From Hyalangium versicolor (lineage in GTDB: Bacteria; Myxococcota; Myxococcia; Myxococcales; Myxococcaceae), in assembly GCF_020103695.1 (NCBI RefSeq), contig NZ_JAHXBF010000005.1, positions 124,001 to 188,000 of the forward strand: a stretch of DNA of 64,000 bases. The letters run 5' to 3'. A program made the translations under genes and the position numbers. Position 1 is the first letter of the stretch. Every line of letters begins with the position of its first letter. Below the pieces are notes generated by a model. That model saw only the letters and a list, made by a program, of their open reading frames with translations, was not told the DNA's origin and did no database searches. Below are positions 9,323 to 18,149 of this stretch, piece after piece.

Positions 9323-10804
9323 GTGAGCGTGAGCAGGAGACGGAAGGCGGGAATCGCTGCGCTCGGCGCGTGCGTGCTGGTGGCGTTGATCGCGTGGCTG
9401 TGGCCGGGGGACACGCCTCCGGAGGCAGCCCTCCCTCCACCCCCGGCCTTGCCGGGGCCGAAGCAGGCGGAGACCTCTCCGCCTCCTGCTCCGCAACCCG
9501 CGCCTCCGCCCGAGGCTGCCCCGGCGAAGGTGGCGGAGATCCCCGTGGATCCCGCCGCCCCGGTGGTGGACGAGGTGACCGTCGAGAAGACGGAGGTGTG
9601 CGAGGGCGAGGAGAACCTGGTCACCGTCCGGGCTCACACCCCGGATGGGACGGATCCCTTCCTGCACTATGTGATTGGCGGCCGACAGGGCCCGCGGGTG
9701 CCGGTGCGCTCGTGGATCGCGGATGACGGCGAGTCGCCGAAGCTCCAGGTGCAGGTGTTCGGCAAGGACAACGTCGTCACGACGGTGGACGTGCCGGCCT
9801 TCACGGTCAAGTCATGCAAGCCTGAGCGGATGGCGTTGATCATTTCGAACCTGCGGGCGAACACGTGGGGCGAGTTCGATTTCGAGGTGAAGCTCACCGA
9901 GAATCCGGCGCCGGGCAATGCGTCCTTCGTCCCGTTCCAGCCGCGCTCCTACGAGTGGTCCTTCGGTGACGGGGAGACGGCCACCACGGATCGGCCCTTT
10001 GTCACCCACAGCTTCGAGAACCGGAAGCAGGATGCGCTGTTCTCCAACATGCTCGTCGAGGTGAAGGTGCGCGGCAACGCGGACGAGCCGGTGCTGGGGC
10101 GCACCTCTATTCAGATGTTGAACCCGGCCTTCGAGGATCTGGCGACCAAGGGCGTGGTGACGCTGCTGGTGCAGCTCACGCCGCGCTTCCCGGAGATGGG
10201 CAGTGATGGGGTGGTGCGGCAGCGGGTCCGGTTGTTCCACATGCGGGACAAGCCCGTGTTCATCCATAATGCGCAGGTGTTCAAGCACCTGAGGAACCCC
10301 ACGGCGCCTTCGCCGCAGCAGGTAGAGGATCCGTCGGCGCTGTTGGGCACCACCATCATCCCGCCGGGCCGAGGCATCGAGTTCGAGGCGAAGCTGGACA
10401 CGAACAAGGAACCGGACGTGTTCTCGCTGGAGCATTCTCTGGAGGGCAAAGACTCGGAGGGCTTGCCGGTGCGCGGTACGTTCTCGGTGCTACGTCCGCC
10501 GTCTCGCCCCACGAAGGAGAACAGCAATCCGGTGATGGATCCGATGCTGAAGGCGAAGATCATCTCCGCGCGGAAGATCCTCAACCGGCCCTACGTGACG
10601 GATGAGGACTTGTGGGCGCTCGAACGTCAGGGCAAGTTCGCCGATATCAACGCACGCTTCCAGAACGAGCAGGGCGCGGCGCGCAGGGATGAGCCGCGCG
10701 AGCCCACGAAGGATCCCGGGCCGCCGCCCGAGGGCCCCACGGCCACTCCGGGTGCCAAGGACGAGCCTCGGCCGCACACGCCGCCGAAGCCAGGATCGCG
10801 ATGA
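9323..10804 (+). CDS. Membrane-anchored proline-rich protein with PKD-like domain
   Basis: A 493-residue protein starting at GTG. One N-terminal TM anchor (residues 9-27) is followed by a proline/alanine-rich stalk (34-75), then beta-rich modules. A segment reading YEWSFGDGETATTDRPFVTHSFE (about 210-235) is a clear PKD-domain core (WDFGDG...H.Y equivalent). The C-terminus is again low-complexity and rich in P, G and charged residues. Topology suggests an inner-membrane anchored protein displayed in the periplasm. It sits 10 bases after the papain-like gene and its stop overlaps the next start (ATGA), so the three genes probably act together. Function unknown. Confidence 0.65.
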   Translation: MSVSRRRKAGIAALGACVLVALIAWLWPGDTPPEAALPPPPALPGPKQAETSPPPAPQPAPPPEAAPAKVAEIPVDPAAPVVDEVTVEKTEVCEGEENLVTVRAHTPDGTDPFLHYVIGGRQGPRVPVRSWIADDGESPKLQVQVFGKDNVVTTVDVPAFTVKSCKPERMALIISNLRANTWGEFDFEVKLTENPAPGNASFVPFQPRSYEWSFGDGETATTDRPFVTHSFENRKQDALFSNMLVEVKVRGNADEPVLGRTSIQMLNPAFEDLATKGVVTLLVQLTPRFPEMGSDGVVRQRVRLFHMRDKPVFIHNAQVFKHLRNPTAPSPQQVEDPSALLGTTIIPPGRGIEFEAKLDTNKEPDVFSLEHSLEGKDSEGLPVRGTFSVLRPPSRPTKENSNPVMDPMLKAKIISARKILNRPYVTDEDLWALERQGKFADINARFQNEQGAARRDEPREPTKDPGPPPEGPTATPGAKDEPRPHTPPKPGSR

Positions 10805-12072
10805 CCGAGCTGGAACCGCTGCTCCAGCGCATCGAGCAGCTCACGCCCGCCTTCGGCAGGGCTCGAGATGATCTGACAGCGCTCACCACCCGGGCCCGCC
10901 ATCAGGACTACAAGGGCGTGTTGCAGAACGCCCGGCTGGTGGTCGAGATGCTGCTGCGCTCATTGGTGACCACTGAGCTGAAGCAGACGCCGGGCAAGGC
11001 GATGCTCGACGAGCTGTTGGCCAAGTTCCGGCAGCAGGCCCATGCCGGAGTGGTTCCGACGAACATCCTGGCGCACATGGGGACAGTGCAGGCTTGGGGC
11101 AACCTGAGCTCGCATGACCATGCGGGAGGGCTCCACGAGCCTGGGGTGAAGGTCGGTATCGAGGAGGTTGTGACGAGCATCAACTCTCTCGTCGCGATCC
11201 TCACCTGGTACAAGGAGCGGTACGTCCAGGAGCCTGTCATTCCGGCGCCGGAAGTGTCTGCTGTGGCTGCTGATACAGCTGCGCAGCCTGGAGGTGGGGG
11301 CGCAGCTTCGAGCAAGCGCACGGCGCTCGTGGGCGGGGGGCTCCTCGTGGTGTTGGTGGCGGGACTGGGTGTCCTGGCGCTCCGGGTCGATCCGGTCCCT
11401 GAGCTTCGCAAACAGCTGGATGCGATCTCGGCCGAGAACGGTGAGCCGGTGACTCCAGTGGAGTGCCAGGAGCATGACGCGGAAGCGCTCACTGCGCTGG
11501 TCACGGTGGCCCCCAAGCTCTCGGAGCGCGCGGTCGCGAAGGATCGGAGTCAGCAGGCCGCCGAGGCGCTCGAGGCGCTCCGGGCCCGGGGGCAGGGGTG
11601 GCGCGCGGAGGGATGGTTCCACATGGCCAGGGCGAGCCTCCTGGCGGGCCACCCGGACGCCGCCGCCATGAGTGCGGCGCTCGACTGCAAGGGCTTCGCG
11701 GCCGCGGAGAACCTGGCGGGGAGGATGGCGGCGCTCGCCCAGGATTGGAAGGAGAGCGCGGTCCACTATGCGCGTGCCGCGGAGTTGGACGAGCACTTCT
11801 GGAAGCCCCGCTTCAACCTGGGGCTCATCCACCTGCAGGCCCAGCACGGGGAGGAGGCCGTTCCGCTGCTGGAGCGCGCGGCGGAACTGGCGCCAGAGGT
11901 GGCGGAGGTGTCCCTCTTCCTGGGGCACGCCTATGCGGCGAGAGCCTCGACGGCTCGGGCGGCCGGACGTGAGGCGGAGGCCATGGCGGATCAAGGCCGT
12001 GCGAGGGCCGCATGGTGCCGCGCGCGGGATCGAGGCGCTCCGCAGGCGCAGGCTCTCTGCACTCCGCCGTGA
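10801..12072 (+). CDS. DUF4145-like/TPR membrane protein
   Basis: A 423-residue protein. Residues 1-140 form an all-helical region with ARLVVEMLLR and a W..NL.SHD motif that resembles the DUF4145/HEPN-like domain (helical, often at the N-terminus of signalling or defence proteins). A low-complexity linker and one TM helix (about 178-197) follow, then a periplasmic C-terminus with tetratricopeptide-like repeats (about 285-400; WFHMARASLLAGHPD, WKPRFNLGLIHL, AEVSLFLGHAYA). Last gene of the 8230-12072 operon. It converges, with only four bases between stop codons, on the CsgG-like gene. Confidence 0.65.
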   Translation: MTELEPLLQRIEQLTPAFGRARDDLTALTTRARHQDYKGVLQNARLVVEMLLRSLVTTELKQTPGKAMLDELLAKFRQQAHAGVVPTNILAHMGTVQAWGNLSSHDHAGGLHEPGVKVGIEEVVTSINSLVAILTWYKERYVQEPVIPAPEVSAVAADTAAQPGGGGAASSKRTALVGGGLLVVLVAGLGVLALRVDPVPELRKQLDAISAENGEPVTPVECQEHDAEALTALVTVAPKLSERAVAKDRSQQAAEALEALRARGQGWRAEGWFHMARASLLAGHPDAAAMSAALDCKGFAAAENLAGRMAALAQDWKESAVHYARAAELDEHFWKPRFNLGLIHLQAQHGEEAVPLLERAAELAPEVAEVSLFLGHAYAARASTARAAGREAEAMADQGRARAAWCRARDRGAPQAQALCTPP

Positions 12073-12076
12073 GGCA

Positions 12077-12835
12077 TCACTTCATCAGCAAGGCGAGATC
12101 CGTGGAGGCGAGCACGAAGTCCGGCTGTTCCTTGAGTACCAGGCTCAGCTCCTGCTTCGCCGTCTCCACGTCCTTGCGGTCCTTGGCGTCCAGGGCTCGG
12201 GAGTAGCGCAGGGCGGTCTGGGCGGTGAGCTTGCGCGCCTTGCGCGAGGGCTGGGATGAGCCGGGCGTCTTGGACGGCTCGGAGGCGGGAGGCTTGGAGG
12301 GTTCAGGGCTCTGCGCGGCGAGTCCCTCCAGCACCTTGTGGATGTCCTGGGCGAGCTTCTGCTCGAGGGAGAGGAACTCGTCCGCGTTGCCTCGGGCGCT
12401 GTGGGCCCGGAGGATGGTGCCCGTCTTCACCTCGACGACACGAGCGGACATGACGAGGAGGCTCGTCTTGTCCATCTGCGTGTCGAAGTAGTCGCCCATG
12501 ACGAGGTAGCGGGCCCCGACGAGCTGGCCGATGCGGGCGACGGTGGCCTGATCGAACTTGCTGGACTGGCCCAGCTTCAGCTCGTCCAGGATCTCCTGGA
12601 GCCGGTCGCGCTCCACGAGTTGCGCGGCGCCGAGGTCGGACAGATCCGAGATGAGCATCTGGGCCAGCCCCTTCTTGAGGACCTCCATCTCGAGGTTCTT
12701 GCCGCCATAGCCGAAGTAGAGCACCGCGACCGTGGGCTTGGCGGCGGAGGCGGGCAGAGCGAGGAGCCCGAGGAGGAGGCAGAGCAGACGCAGGGGCGAA
12801 GAGGAGAAGGAAGGCACGAAACAGGATTCTGTCAT
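12077..12835 (-). CDS. CsgG/FlgO-like secreted protein
   Basis: A 252-residue protein with an N-terminal signal peptide (hydrophobic core LLCLLLGLLALPASA). The mature part begins KPTVAVLYF and carries the CsgG-like ADP-type core: DLSDLGAAQLVERDRLQ, then ARIGQLVGARYLVMGDYF. This fold builds curli-secretion pores (CsgG) and outer-membrane assembly factors, though many relatives are soluble periplasmic proteins. A serine/proline-rich linker separates it from a C-terminal helical pair. It is shorter than but homologous to 49991-51808. Only 24 bases separate its start from the divergent CorA-like gene. Confidence 0.75.
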   Translation of the reverse strand: MTESCFVPSFSSSPLRLLCLLLGLLALPASAAKPTVAVLYFGYGGKNLEMEVLKKGLAQMLISDLSDLGAAQLVERDRLQEILDELKLGQSSKFDQATVARIGQLVGARYLVMGDYFDTQMDKTSLLVMSARVVEVKTGTILRAHSARGNADEFLSLEQKLAQDIHKVLEGLAAQSPEPSKPPASEPSKTPGSSQPSRKARKLTAQTALRYSRALDAKDRKDVETAKQELSLVLKEQPDFVLASTDLALLMK

Positions 12836-12859
12836 GGAGGCGCCTGTAAGCTGCAACTC

Positions 12860-15184
12860 ATGGATGCAAAGCTGCGACAGGTGGTCGAGGCCCTGTCCCA
12901 AGAAGGCCAGGTCGAGTGGACCACCGTGAAACCCACTCCCGGAGAGGAGCCCGCCGAGAGGGAGCTGTACCTCAACGTGGGTGCGAGAGGAGAAGCCCTG
13001 CCGGACCACCCGCGCATGCTGTCCTGGAAGCTGCCGCAGTGGGGGAAGCGCTCGGCGCGCTCCACGACGGGCGTGGTGCTGATGGCCGAAGCGGAGTTGG
13101 AAGCTTTCTCCCAGGGGCTGAAGCGGAGGCAGTCCGAAGGTGGCCCGATGATGGTCCTGCGCGTCCATGAAGCGACGCTGGACGCGGTCGCGGCGGCGGT
13201 GTTGCTGATGCACCGGCTGCTCCATGGCCACTTCCCGGACGGGGCCGAGGCGCTGGGTGAGTACGTGGGAGCCTGGGAGCAGGGCCACACCGAGCTGGCG
13301 GGGGAGTACGAGAGCACCCTGGGCTCGGTGTTCTACGCGGGGCTGCGCCTGTGGCCGTCGCGGCAGGGGCGGCCCGCGCGCCAGGTGGTCGAGCTGATGG
13401 CCTCCGTGCTGGAGACGGCGCGGACGGCCGCGGAGCTGGCGGTCCTCCCGGCGGCGATCATTCCCCTGTCGATCTCCCGGCGGCTCAAGGCGGACGCACT
13501 GCTGTACCGCGCCGAGCTGTCTCGGGCCCAGCGCGTGCAGTTGGACATTCCTCTGAGCGAGGCGAAGGACGCGCCCATGCGGCGGGTGGATGGGCTCTTC
13601 CTCTCCTCGTCCCAGGATGTGACGGTGTTGAAGGTGCTGGCCCGGGGCGACACCGAGCACACCCACTATGGGCAGGGCTTCGACTTCATGGCAGTCCACG
13701 CTCCCGAGGCGGAGCAGGCCTATTTCCGGCACACCCTCTCGATCGCGCCGGAGCGGGCGGGGACGCTCTCGGATCTGGCGGGGTGGTTGGACACGCTGGA
13801 GGGGGAGCAGAAACCGGATGGGACGCCTCGGGCGCGAGGGACGCGGCGCTTCGGGCAGCAGCCCAATGACTATTCGGATCCCTGGTACTCGGATGGCTAT
13901 GCCGGAGCCGCGGGCCGGTCCACGCTGGTGGCGCCTCCGTATGCAGGGACGCGCCTGACGCGACGGGAACTGTGGGAGGCATTGTGGAACCGGTTCAACG
14001 TGGGCCGGAACGTCCGCGTGCTTCGAGCCCACACAGTCTTCGCCAGGCCGTTCCTCTGGAAGGGCCCGCCGACGGACGAACTGCTCCTGGCTCAAGGCTT
14101 TCAACGCCGCAACCTCGCCAATCAGGCCGGTGCCTTCCACCCCGCGGTGGCCCAATCCTTCATGGGCGACTCACCGGAGGCGGACGTGGCGCACTACGAG
14201 CGCTCGGGGGATGGACAGACGGTCCATGTCTCGGTCTATCCGAATCGGCTGGTCGTGCTGTGGATCGAGCGCTCGAGGACGACCGAAACCTCCTTGTTCG
14301 AACTCGCCCAGGAGCAGGCCGCGCTCGTGGAAGGGCGAACGCTGTGGGAGCTGGCGCGGCTCGGTGAGCTGAGCCCCATGCTGGAGCCTCTGGGCCCGGA
14401 GCGGTGGTTGGTCTACGGCGCCTACCGCATCTCTCGGGGGCGCTCGTCGATGCTGGATGACTCGCGCTCCATGCAGGGGCTCTTCCACGCTTTGGCCTCG
14501 GGGATGGCGCCGACGCTGGAGAGGCTCCCTTCGGAAGCGGCGGCGGAGAGCCGACGGGTGCTGAGGGACGCGGCGGGCGAGACGGAGCACTGGCTGACGC
14601 CCACGGGAGGCGCCCGGCTGGAGTTGCTGATCGAGGCAGGGGAGGGGGCGCCGCTGCGGTGCGATCAGGACTTCCTCCTCTTCCTGCTGACCACGGGGCA
14701 GCGCTACTCGGCGTTTGAGATCAGCCGGCGGATGGCGGAGGTCGAGCAGCGCTACCGCACCTCACGCTGGCAGAGCCTGCGGCCGGCGCGGAGCGTGCGC
14801 TCGGACGTGATGCTGTTCACCAATTCCCTGTGGCACTCACGGGTGGGAGAGGATCCGGACTTCAATGCGCGCTATCTGGCCTGGCACTCGCTCCACGGGC
14901 TGCAGGAGACAGTGGCGGCGATGAAGGATCAGGCGTCGGAGCTGGACCAGTACAAGCGGGACCAGTTCGACCGGATGGTGGGGCTGCTGGTGTTCGTCTT
15001 CCTGCCGGTGAGCCTGGCATGTGGATTCTTCTCGGGAGCCCAGTTCCAGGATCTCAGTCCCACCGTGGGCATCCCTGGGACGACCACGGGTTGGTTCGTG
15101 TTCCTCGGCTACACAGCGGCGTTCACGGTGCTTGTCTTTGGCACGGTGGCACTCGCGCGATTGCTGAGTTGGCGCAGACGGTAG
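12860..15184 (+). CDS. Large protein with CorA-like membrane C-terminus lacking GMN
   Basis: About 774 residues from the MDAKLRQVVE start; the open frame reaches back to 12338 but that part is antisense to the CsgG-like gene. The long N-terminal part (1-660) is soluble, mixed alpha/beta, and not recognised. The last ~110 residues match the CorA Mg2+/Co2+ transporter layout: a long helix (LQETVAAMKDQASELDQYKRDQF), a first TM (VGLLVFVFLPVSLACGFF), a short loop and a second TM (WFVFLGYTAAFTVLVFG) with a basic tail. The invariant GMN of true CorA channels is replaced by GFFSGAQ, so ion transport is doubtful; it may be a sensor or altered channel. Start has no strong ribosome-binding site. Confidence 0.7.
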   Translation: MDAKLRQVVEALSQEGQVEWTTVKPTPGEEPAERELYLNVGARGEALPDHPRMLSWKLPQWGKRSARSTTGVVLMAEAELEAFSQGLKRRQSEGGPMMVLRVHEATLDAVAAAVLLMHRLLHGHFPDGAEALGEYVGAWEQGHTELAGEYESTLGSVFYAGLRLWPSRQGRPARQVVELMASVLETARTAAELAVLPAAIIPLSISRRLKADALLYRAELSRAQRVQLDIPLSEAKDAPMRRVDGLFLSSSQDVTVLKVLARGDTEHTHYGQGFDFMAVHAPEAEQAYFRHTLSIAPERAGTLSDLAGWLDTLEGEQKPDGTPRARGTRRFGQQPNDYSDPWYSDGYAGAAGRSTLVAPPYAGTRLTRRELWEALWNRFNVGRNVRVLRAHTVFARPFLWKGPPTDELLLAQGFQRRNLANQAGAFHPAVAQSFMGDSPEADVAHYERSGDGQTVHVSVYPNRLVVLWIERSRTTETSLFELAQEQAALVEGRTLWELARLGELSPMLEPLGPERWLVYGAYRISRGRSSMLDDSRSMQGLFHALASGMAPTLERLPSEAAAESRRVLRDAAGETEHWLTPTGGARLELLIEAGEGAPLRCDQDFLLFLLTTGQRYSAFEISRRMAEVEQRYRTSRWQSLRPARSVRSDVMLFTNSLWHSRVGEDPDFNARYLAWHSLHGLQETVAAMKDQASELDQYKRDQFDRMVGLLVFVFLPVSLACGFFSGAQFQDLSPTVGIPGTTTGWFVFLGYTAAFTVLVFGTVALARLLSWRRR

Positions 15185-15249
15185 AATGACTCCGCGCCCG
15201 CCCGGCGGTGGGCCGTAGGACCCCAGTGGACCTATGGTCGGACCTTCAC

Positions 15250-15978
15250 TCAATCCAAGGGTGCTTTCGAGAAGACAGAACTGGCGGCTCTCGGCGTGAT
15301 GCGTTGGTAGCGGGCATAGGCGTCCACCAACGCGGAGCGAATGGCCCCCGCCTCCATCGGCCCGTGTCGAGCCACGGCCGCCGCCAGCGCTTCAAGGAGG
15401 TACGCCTCAGGCGCCATCAAGGTCCGAGTGAGCGCGACCGGCCGCGCCCCGAGGGACCGCAGCACCGGCCCGAAGAACTGCTCGCTCATGCAGGCCAGGA
15501 CCACGACTGGACGTGACGCGGCGCCAGGGATGGCGCGGGTCTCGGGAGGAGCTCGGTCCATGAGTCGATCATGTCCAGCCCAGACCACGAGGTCCGCCGA
15601 GCTTCCTCCCGCTGCCGCGCTCAGGAAGTCTTCCAGGGCTGTGTCGATCCGGTCCCCTGCGTAGGCATGGAGCAAGAGCCGCACGGTCCGCTCACCCTGG
15701 GTAGGAGTGCGCTCGAGCACGAGTTCGCGAAGCACGGCAGCATCGGGTGCCGCGTCCTGGCGGCTCCGCACCCGGAAGCCGGGAGCGCGGGACAGGAAGC
15801 GCTCCGCGCCATAGGCTGCGCCCCAGTAGAGGTTCGCCTCCAGGGAGCGAGGCTCACCGGCGGCCGCACGACCACAGGCGATGAGGGAGTTGTCGCACAG
15901 CGGCACGAACACCTCGATCTCGATGGTATGGACCGGCGTCGCAGCGAGCAGGCCCAGCAGCCCGAGCGTGAGCACCAT
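15250..15978 (-). CDS. Exported caspase-fold (CHAT/clostripain-like) protein candidate
   Basis: A 242-residue protein preceded by GGAGG seven bases before ATG. Residues 1-18 are a signal peptide. Two motifs in the right order suggest a caspase-like cysteine peptidase fold: a hydrophobic strand ending in histidine (LVVWAGHDRL, H136) and a second strand ending in cysteine followed by S (VVVLACMSEQFF, C163), matching the GH...ACxS dyad of CHAT, clostripain and related clan CD peptidases. Acid-rich and alanine-rich helices surround it. It is small for such a peptidase and could be inactive. Other possibility: an unrelated Rossmann-like protein. Divergent from the MBL-fold gene. Confidence 0.5.
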   Translation of the reverse strand: MVLTLGLLGLLAATPVHTIEIEVFVPLCDNSLIACGRAAAGEPRSLEANLYWGAAYGAERFLSRAPGFRVRSRQDAAPDAAVLRELVLERTPTQGERTVRLLLHAYAGDRIDTALEDFLSAAAGGSSADLVVWAGHDRLMDRAPPETRAIPGAASRPVVVLACMSEQFFGPVLRSLGARPVALTRTLMAPEAYLLEALAAAVARHGPMEAGAIRSALVDAYARYQRITPRAASSVFSKAPLD

Positions 15979-16133
15979 GGGAATCCTCCGGGAGTGACCT
16001 TCTGAGACGACCGAGGGCGGGGCAGGGTTCCACCCGCGAGCACGGCTGGCGCAACGTAGAGGCCCGCAGTGCGTGCTCCCTTGATGGTCAGTTCCAGTGA
16101 ACGCGTCGGAGAAGTAGTAGCCTCCAAGCCTTC

Positions 16134-17105
16134 ATGAGACGCCTCCCTCTTCTTCTCCTCGTCCTCGTTTGCGGCTGTAAGGGTGTTCCGCAGGTCCCCG
16201 ACAAGACGCTCGTCTCTCCCAAGGCGAACACCCCACCCTTGCAGCTCTGCTGGGCGGAGACCGGCAAAACCGAATCCTGGGGAGGCTTCGCGACCGCGGG
16301 GATCCACACCACGCCCACCTGGAACGCGACGGCGTCCATTCTCGTCATCCGGCACCCGAAGGGCACCGTGCTCATCGACACGGGCAAGTCGTTCAAGCTC
16401 GAGGAGGAGAAGAAGCAGCTCTATCTCGTCGACAGCATCCTCGTGGACCAGATCATGGCTCCGCTCAAGGACGTAGCCACGGCGCCCGAGGCCCTCCAGA
16501 AGGTCGGCGAGGATCCCTCGAAGGTGAAGTGGATCCTCCTGACGCACGCGCACGGCGATCACGCGGGAGGCGTCGCGGACCTGCCCGGAGTCCCGGTGCT
16601 GGCGCCGAACGAGGAGCTCAACTTCATCCACCAGATGAAGGACGCCCACAGCTTCCACATGTTCCGGGATCAAGCCGAGGCGCTTGAAGCACGGGCAGTG
16701 CCGCTGCGCTTCAAGCACGAGCCCTACTCCATCTTCCCCGAGAGCGCCGATCTGTTCGGAGATGGCTCCATCGTCGCGGTGCCTCTGTTCGGCCATACGC
16801 CCGGGAGTATTGGCGTCTTCGTCAACGCGGGCCCCAACAAGCGCATCTTCCACGTGGGAGACATCGTCGTGGTGCGTGAGGGCTACGAGCGGCCCGCGCG
16901 AAAGGGCGCGTTCCTCGGAGTGACGGATCGGGATCCGGAGCGCGTCGCGTACACCGTGGGGCTGCTCCACCAGCTCCACGAGAAGGATCCCACGCTCACA
17001 ATCCTCCCCGCGCATGACCGCGACGCTTGGCAGCAGCTCTTCGGCGCCGAGGCCCCCACGTGCCTCCCCGCCCCGAGCAGCGCCTCCTCAGCAGCAAGCC
17101 CGTAG
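16134..17105 (+). CDS. MBL-fold metallo-hydrolase lipoprotein
   Basis: A 323-residue protein with a lipoprotein signal (LVLVCGC, lipidated C15). The metal-binding motif HAHGDH (H138, H140, D142, H143) is intact; downstream ligands are supplied by FGHTPGS (H) and the HVGDIV aspartate, and a final histidine by PAHDRD, so two zinc ions can be bound. Members of this group hydrolyse lactones, thioesters or phosphodiesters; the layout (HPKGTVLIDTG before the motif) resembles AHL-lactonase-like enzymes, but the substrate cannot be settled here. It is a single-gene unit facing outward at the outer or inner membrane. Confidence 0.85.
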   Translation: MRRLPLLLLVLVCGCKGVPQVPDKTLVSPKANTPPLQLCWAETGKTESWGGFATAGIHTTPTWNATASILVIRHPKGTVLIDTGKSFKLEEEKKQLYLVDSILVDQIMAPLKDVATAPEALQKVGEDPSKVKWILLTHAHGDHAGGVADLPGVPVLAPNEELNFIHQMKDAHSFHMFRDQAEALEARAVPLRFKHEPYSIFPESADLFGDGSIVAVPLFGHTPGSIGVFVNAGPNKRIFHVGDIVVVREGYERPARKGAFLGVTDRDPERVAYTVGLLHQLHEKDPTLTILPAHDRDAWQQLFGAEAPTCLPAPSSASSAASP

Positions 17106-17170
17106 GGCGCATCAGGTGTTCACGGTCCCGTCAGCGGTCTGTGAGGACGACACGGACCTATCCGTCGTGT

Positions 17171-17845
17171 TCACGCCCCGAGTTCTTGCTCCGGCTGCCG
17201 TAGCGGCCAGAGCAGGATGGCCATCCGCATGTAGAGCAGCCCCAGGCTCTGCAGCTCTTCCTCGGACAGCTCAATCGCAATGTGCAGGGCACTTCGGGGT
17301 GAGACGTCACCACCGATGCTCAGCCGTGCCCGGAAGCGCGGACGCAGAGGGTCTGGAACCGCGCTGGTGATGTCCCGTTTGTTGAGGTCGTCATCGTAGA
17401 GGTACGCCCACTCGTGGAGCTGTCGCCGCAGTTCATGCCGCAGCCGGGCCTCGGGCCCGAAGACTTGAAGGCACATCTGGAACAGCTCCGACCCGGCCTC
17501 GAAGCCGAGCCCCGCCTGGCCCACGGCGAACAGGGGATCCCCTGCGGCACGCTGGAGGATCTCCCAGGTCTGCTCCTCGTGCGCCTGCTGGAAGAGGCCT
17601 CGGGCCGTGAGGTAGCTCTGCATGGAGTCGTGGAAGAAGCGCACCTGGCGGGGTTCATGCCCAGGCCGCAGGTTCGACTCGTCCGGTATCAGGACGCCTG
17701 CCCGGAGCAGTTTCTGCATCCGTGCGTGTTCGGGCGCGTTGCGGTAGCGCAGGGCACGGATGCCGTTGGCCCAGTAGGTCCGCAGACAGAGCTCTCCCGC
17801 CCAGTCCAGGAGCTCCGTGTCCTCCTCGCCGGTCGTCGTTCCATC
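17171..17845 (-). pseudogene. 5'-truncated STAND/NACHT-type NTPase, C-terminal remnant
   Basis: The reading frame on the minus strand is protein-like from about 17845 to the stop at 17171 and then runs on without coding character, antisense to a plus-strand gene. The remnant holds the helical segment that follows the ATPase in NACHT/STAND proteins: the marker RFFHDSMQSYLTARGLF, typical of the domain after the winged helix (the F.H...QEYLAA position), and downstream all-helical repeats. No Walker motifs remain, so the N-terminal effector and ATPase have been lost. It starts right at the point where the neighbouring small gene also begins abruptly, suggesting a deletion junction. Confidence 0.55.
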
Positions 17846-17883
17846 AGGGCTGTCGTCCCGACATCGACATCCAGCATCAGCCT

Positions 17884-17925
17884 GTGCCTGATCAGCCCAA
17901 GCCCATGCCTGATCAGCCCAAGAAG
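17884..17925 (+). repeat. Two 21-base imperfect tandem repeats
   Basis: The unit (G/A)TGCCTGATCAGCCCAAGCCC-like occurs twice back to back, encoding VPDQPKP and MPDQPKK. It lies at the start of the small frameshifted gene and makes the choice of GTG or ATG start ambiguous. Confidence 0.6.
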
Positions 17926-18142
17926 TATCCACCCGGTCCCTGTCACGAACAGCCCATGTGCGAACTGGATCAGCTCCAGGGATGGGAGACGGAGATCTAC
18001 GTGGGGCCCGGCGCGACGCTGATGGTATCCCGGAGGGGGGGGAGAAGCCCTGAAGCCCATCTACGGAAAGGGCAAGTCCATGATCAAGCTGGACCCCTCG
18101 GTCCTGAAGGAAATGGACACATTTCAGATCTTCTGCCACTGA
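17884..18142 (+). pseudogene. Small basic protein gene with one-base frameshift in a G8 run
   Basis: Reading from GTG 17884 (or ATG 17905) the frame gives VPDQPKPMPDQPKK, then GWETEIYVGPGATLMV, and enters a run of eight G at 18035-18042. Past it the original frame loses character, but the frame reached by removing one G reads GEALKPIYGKGKSMIKLDPS and stops at TGA 18140-18142, just before the converging PAS kinase. The reconstructed product is about 86 residues, rich in proline, glycine and lysine. Either the gene is truly frameshifted or the homopolymer count is wrong. A coding-like stretch (CRPDIDIQHQ) also extends upstream, so the 5' end may be missing. No family recognised. Confidence 0.45.
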
Positions 18143-18149
18143 TCCGCAC

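Noticed and set aside
12338..12859. 5' extension of the CorA-like frame
   Set aside because: It overlaps the CsgG-like gene in antisense and has shadow composition; the plausible start is 12860.
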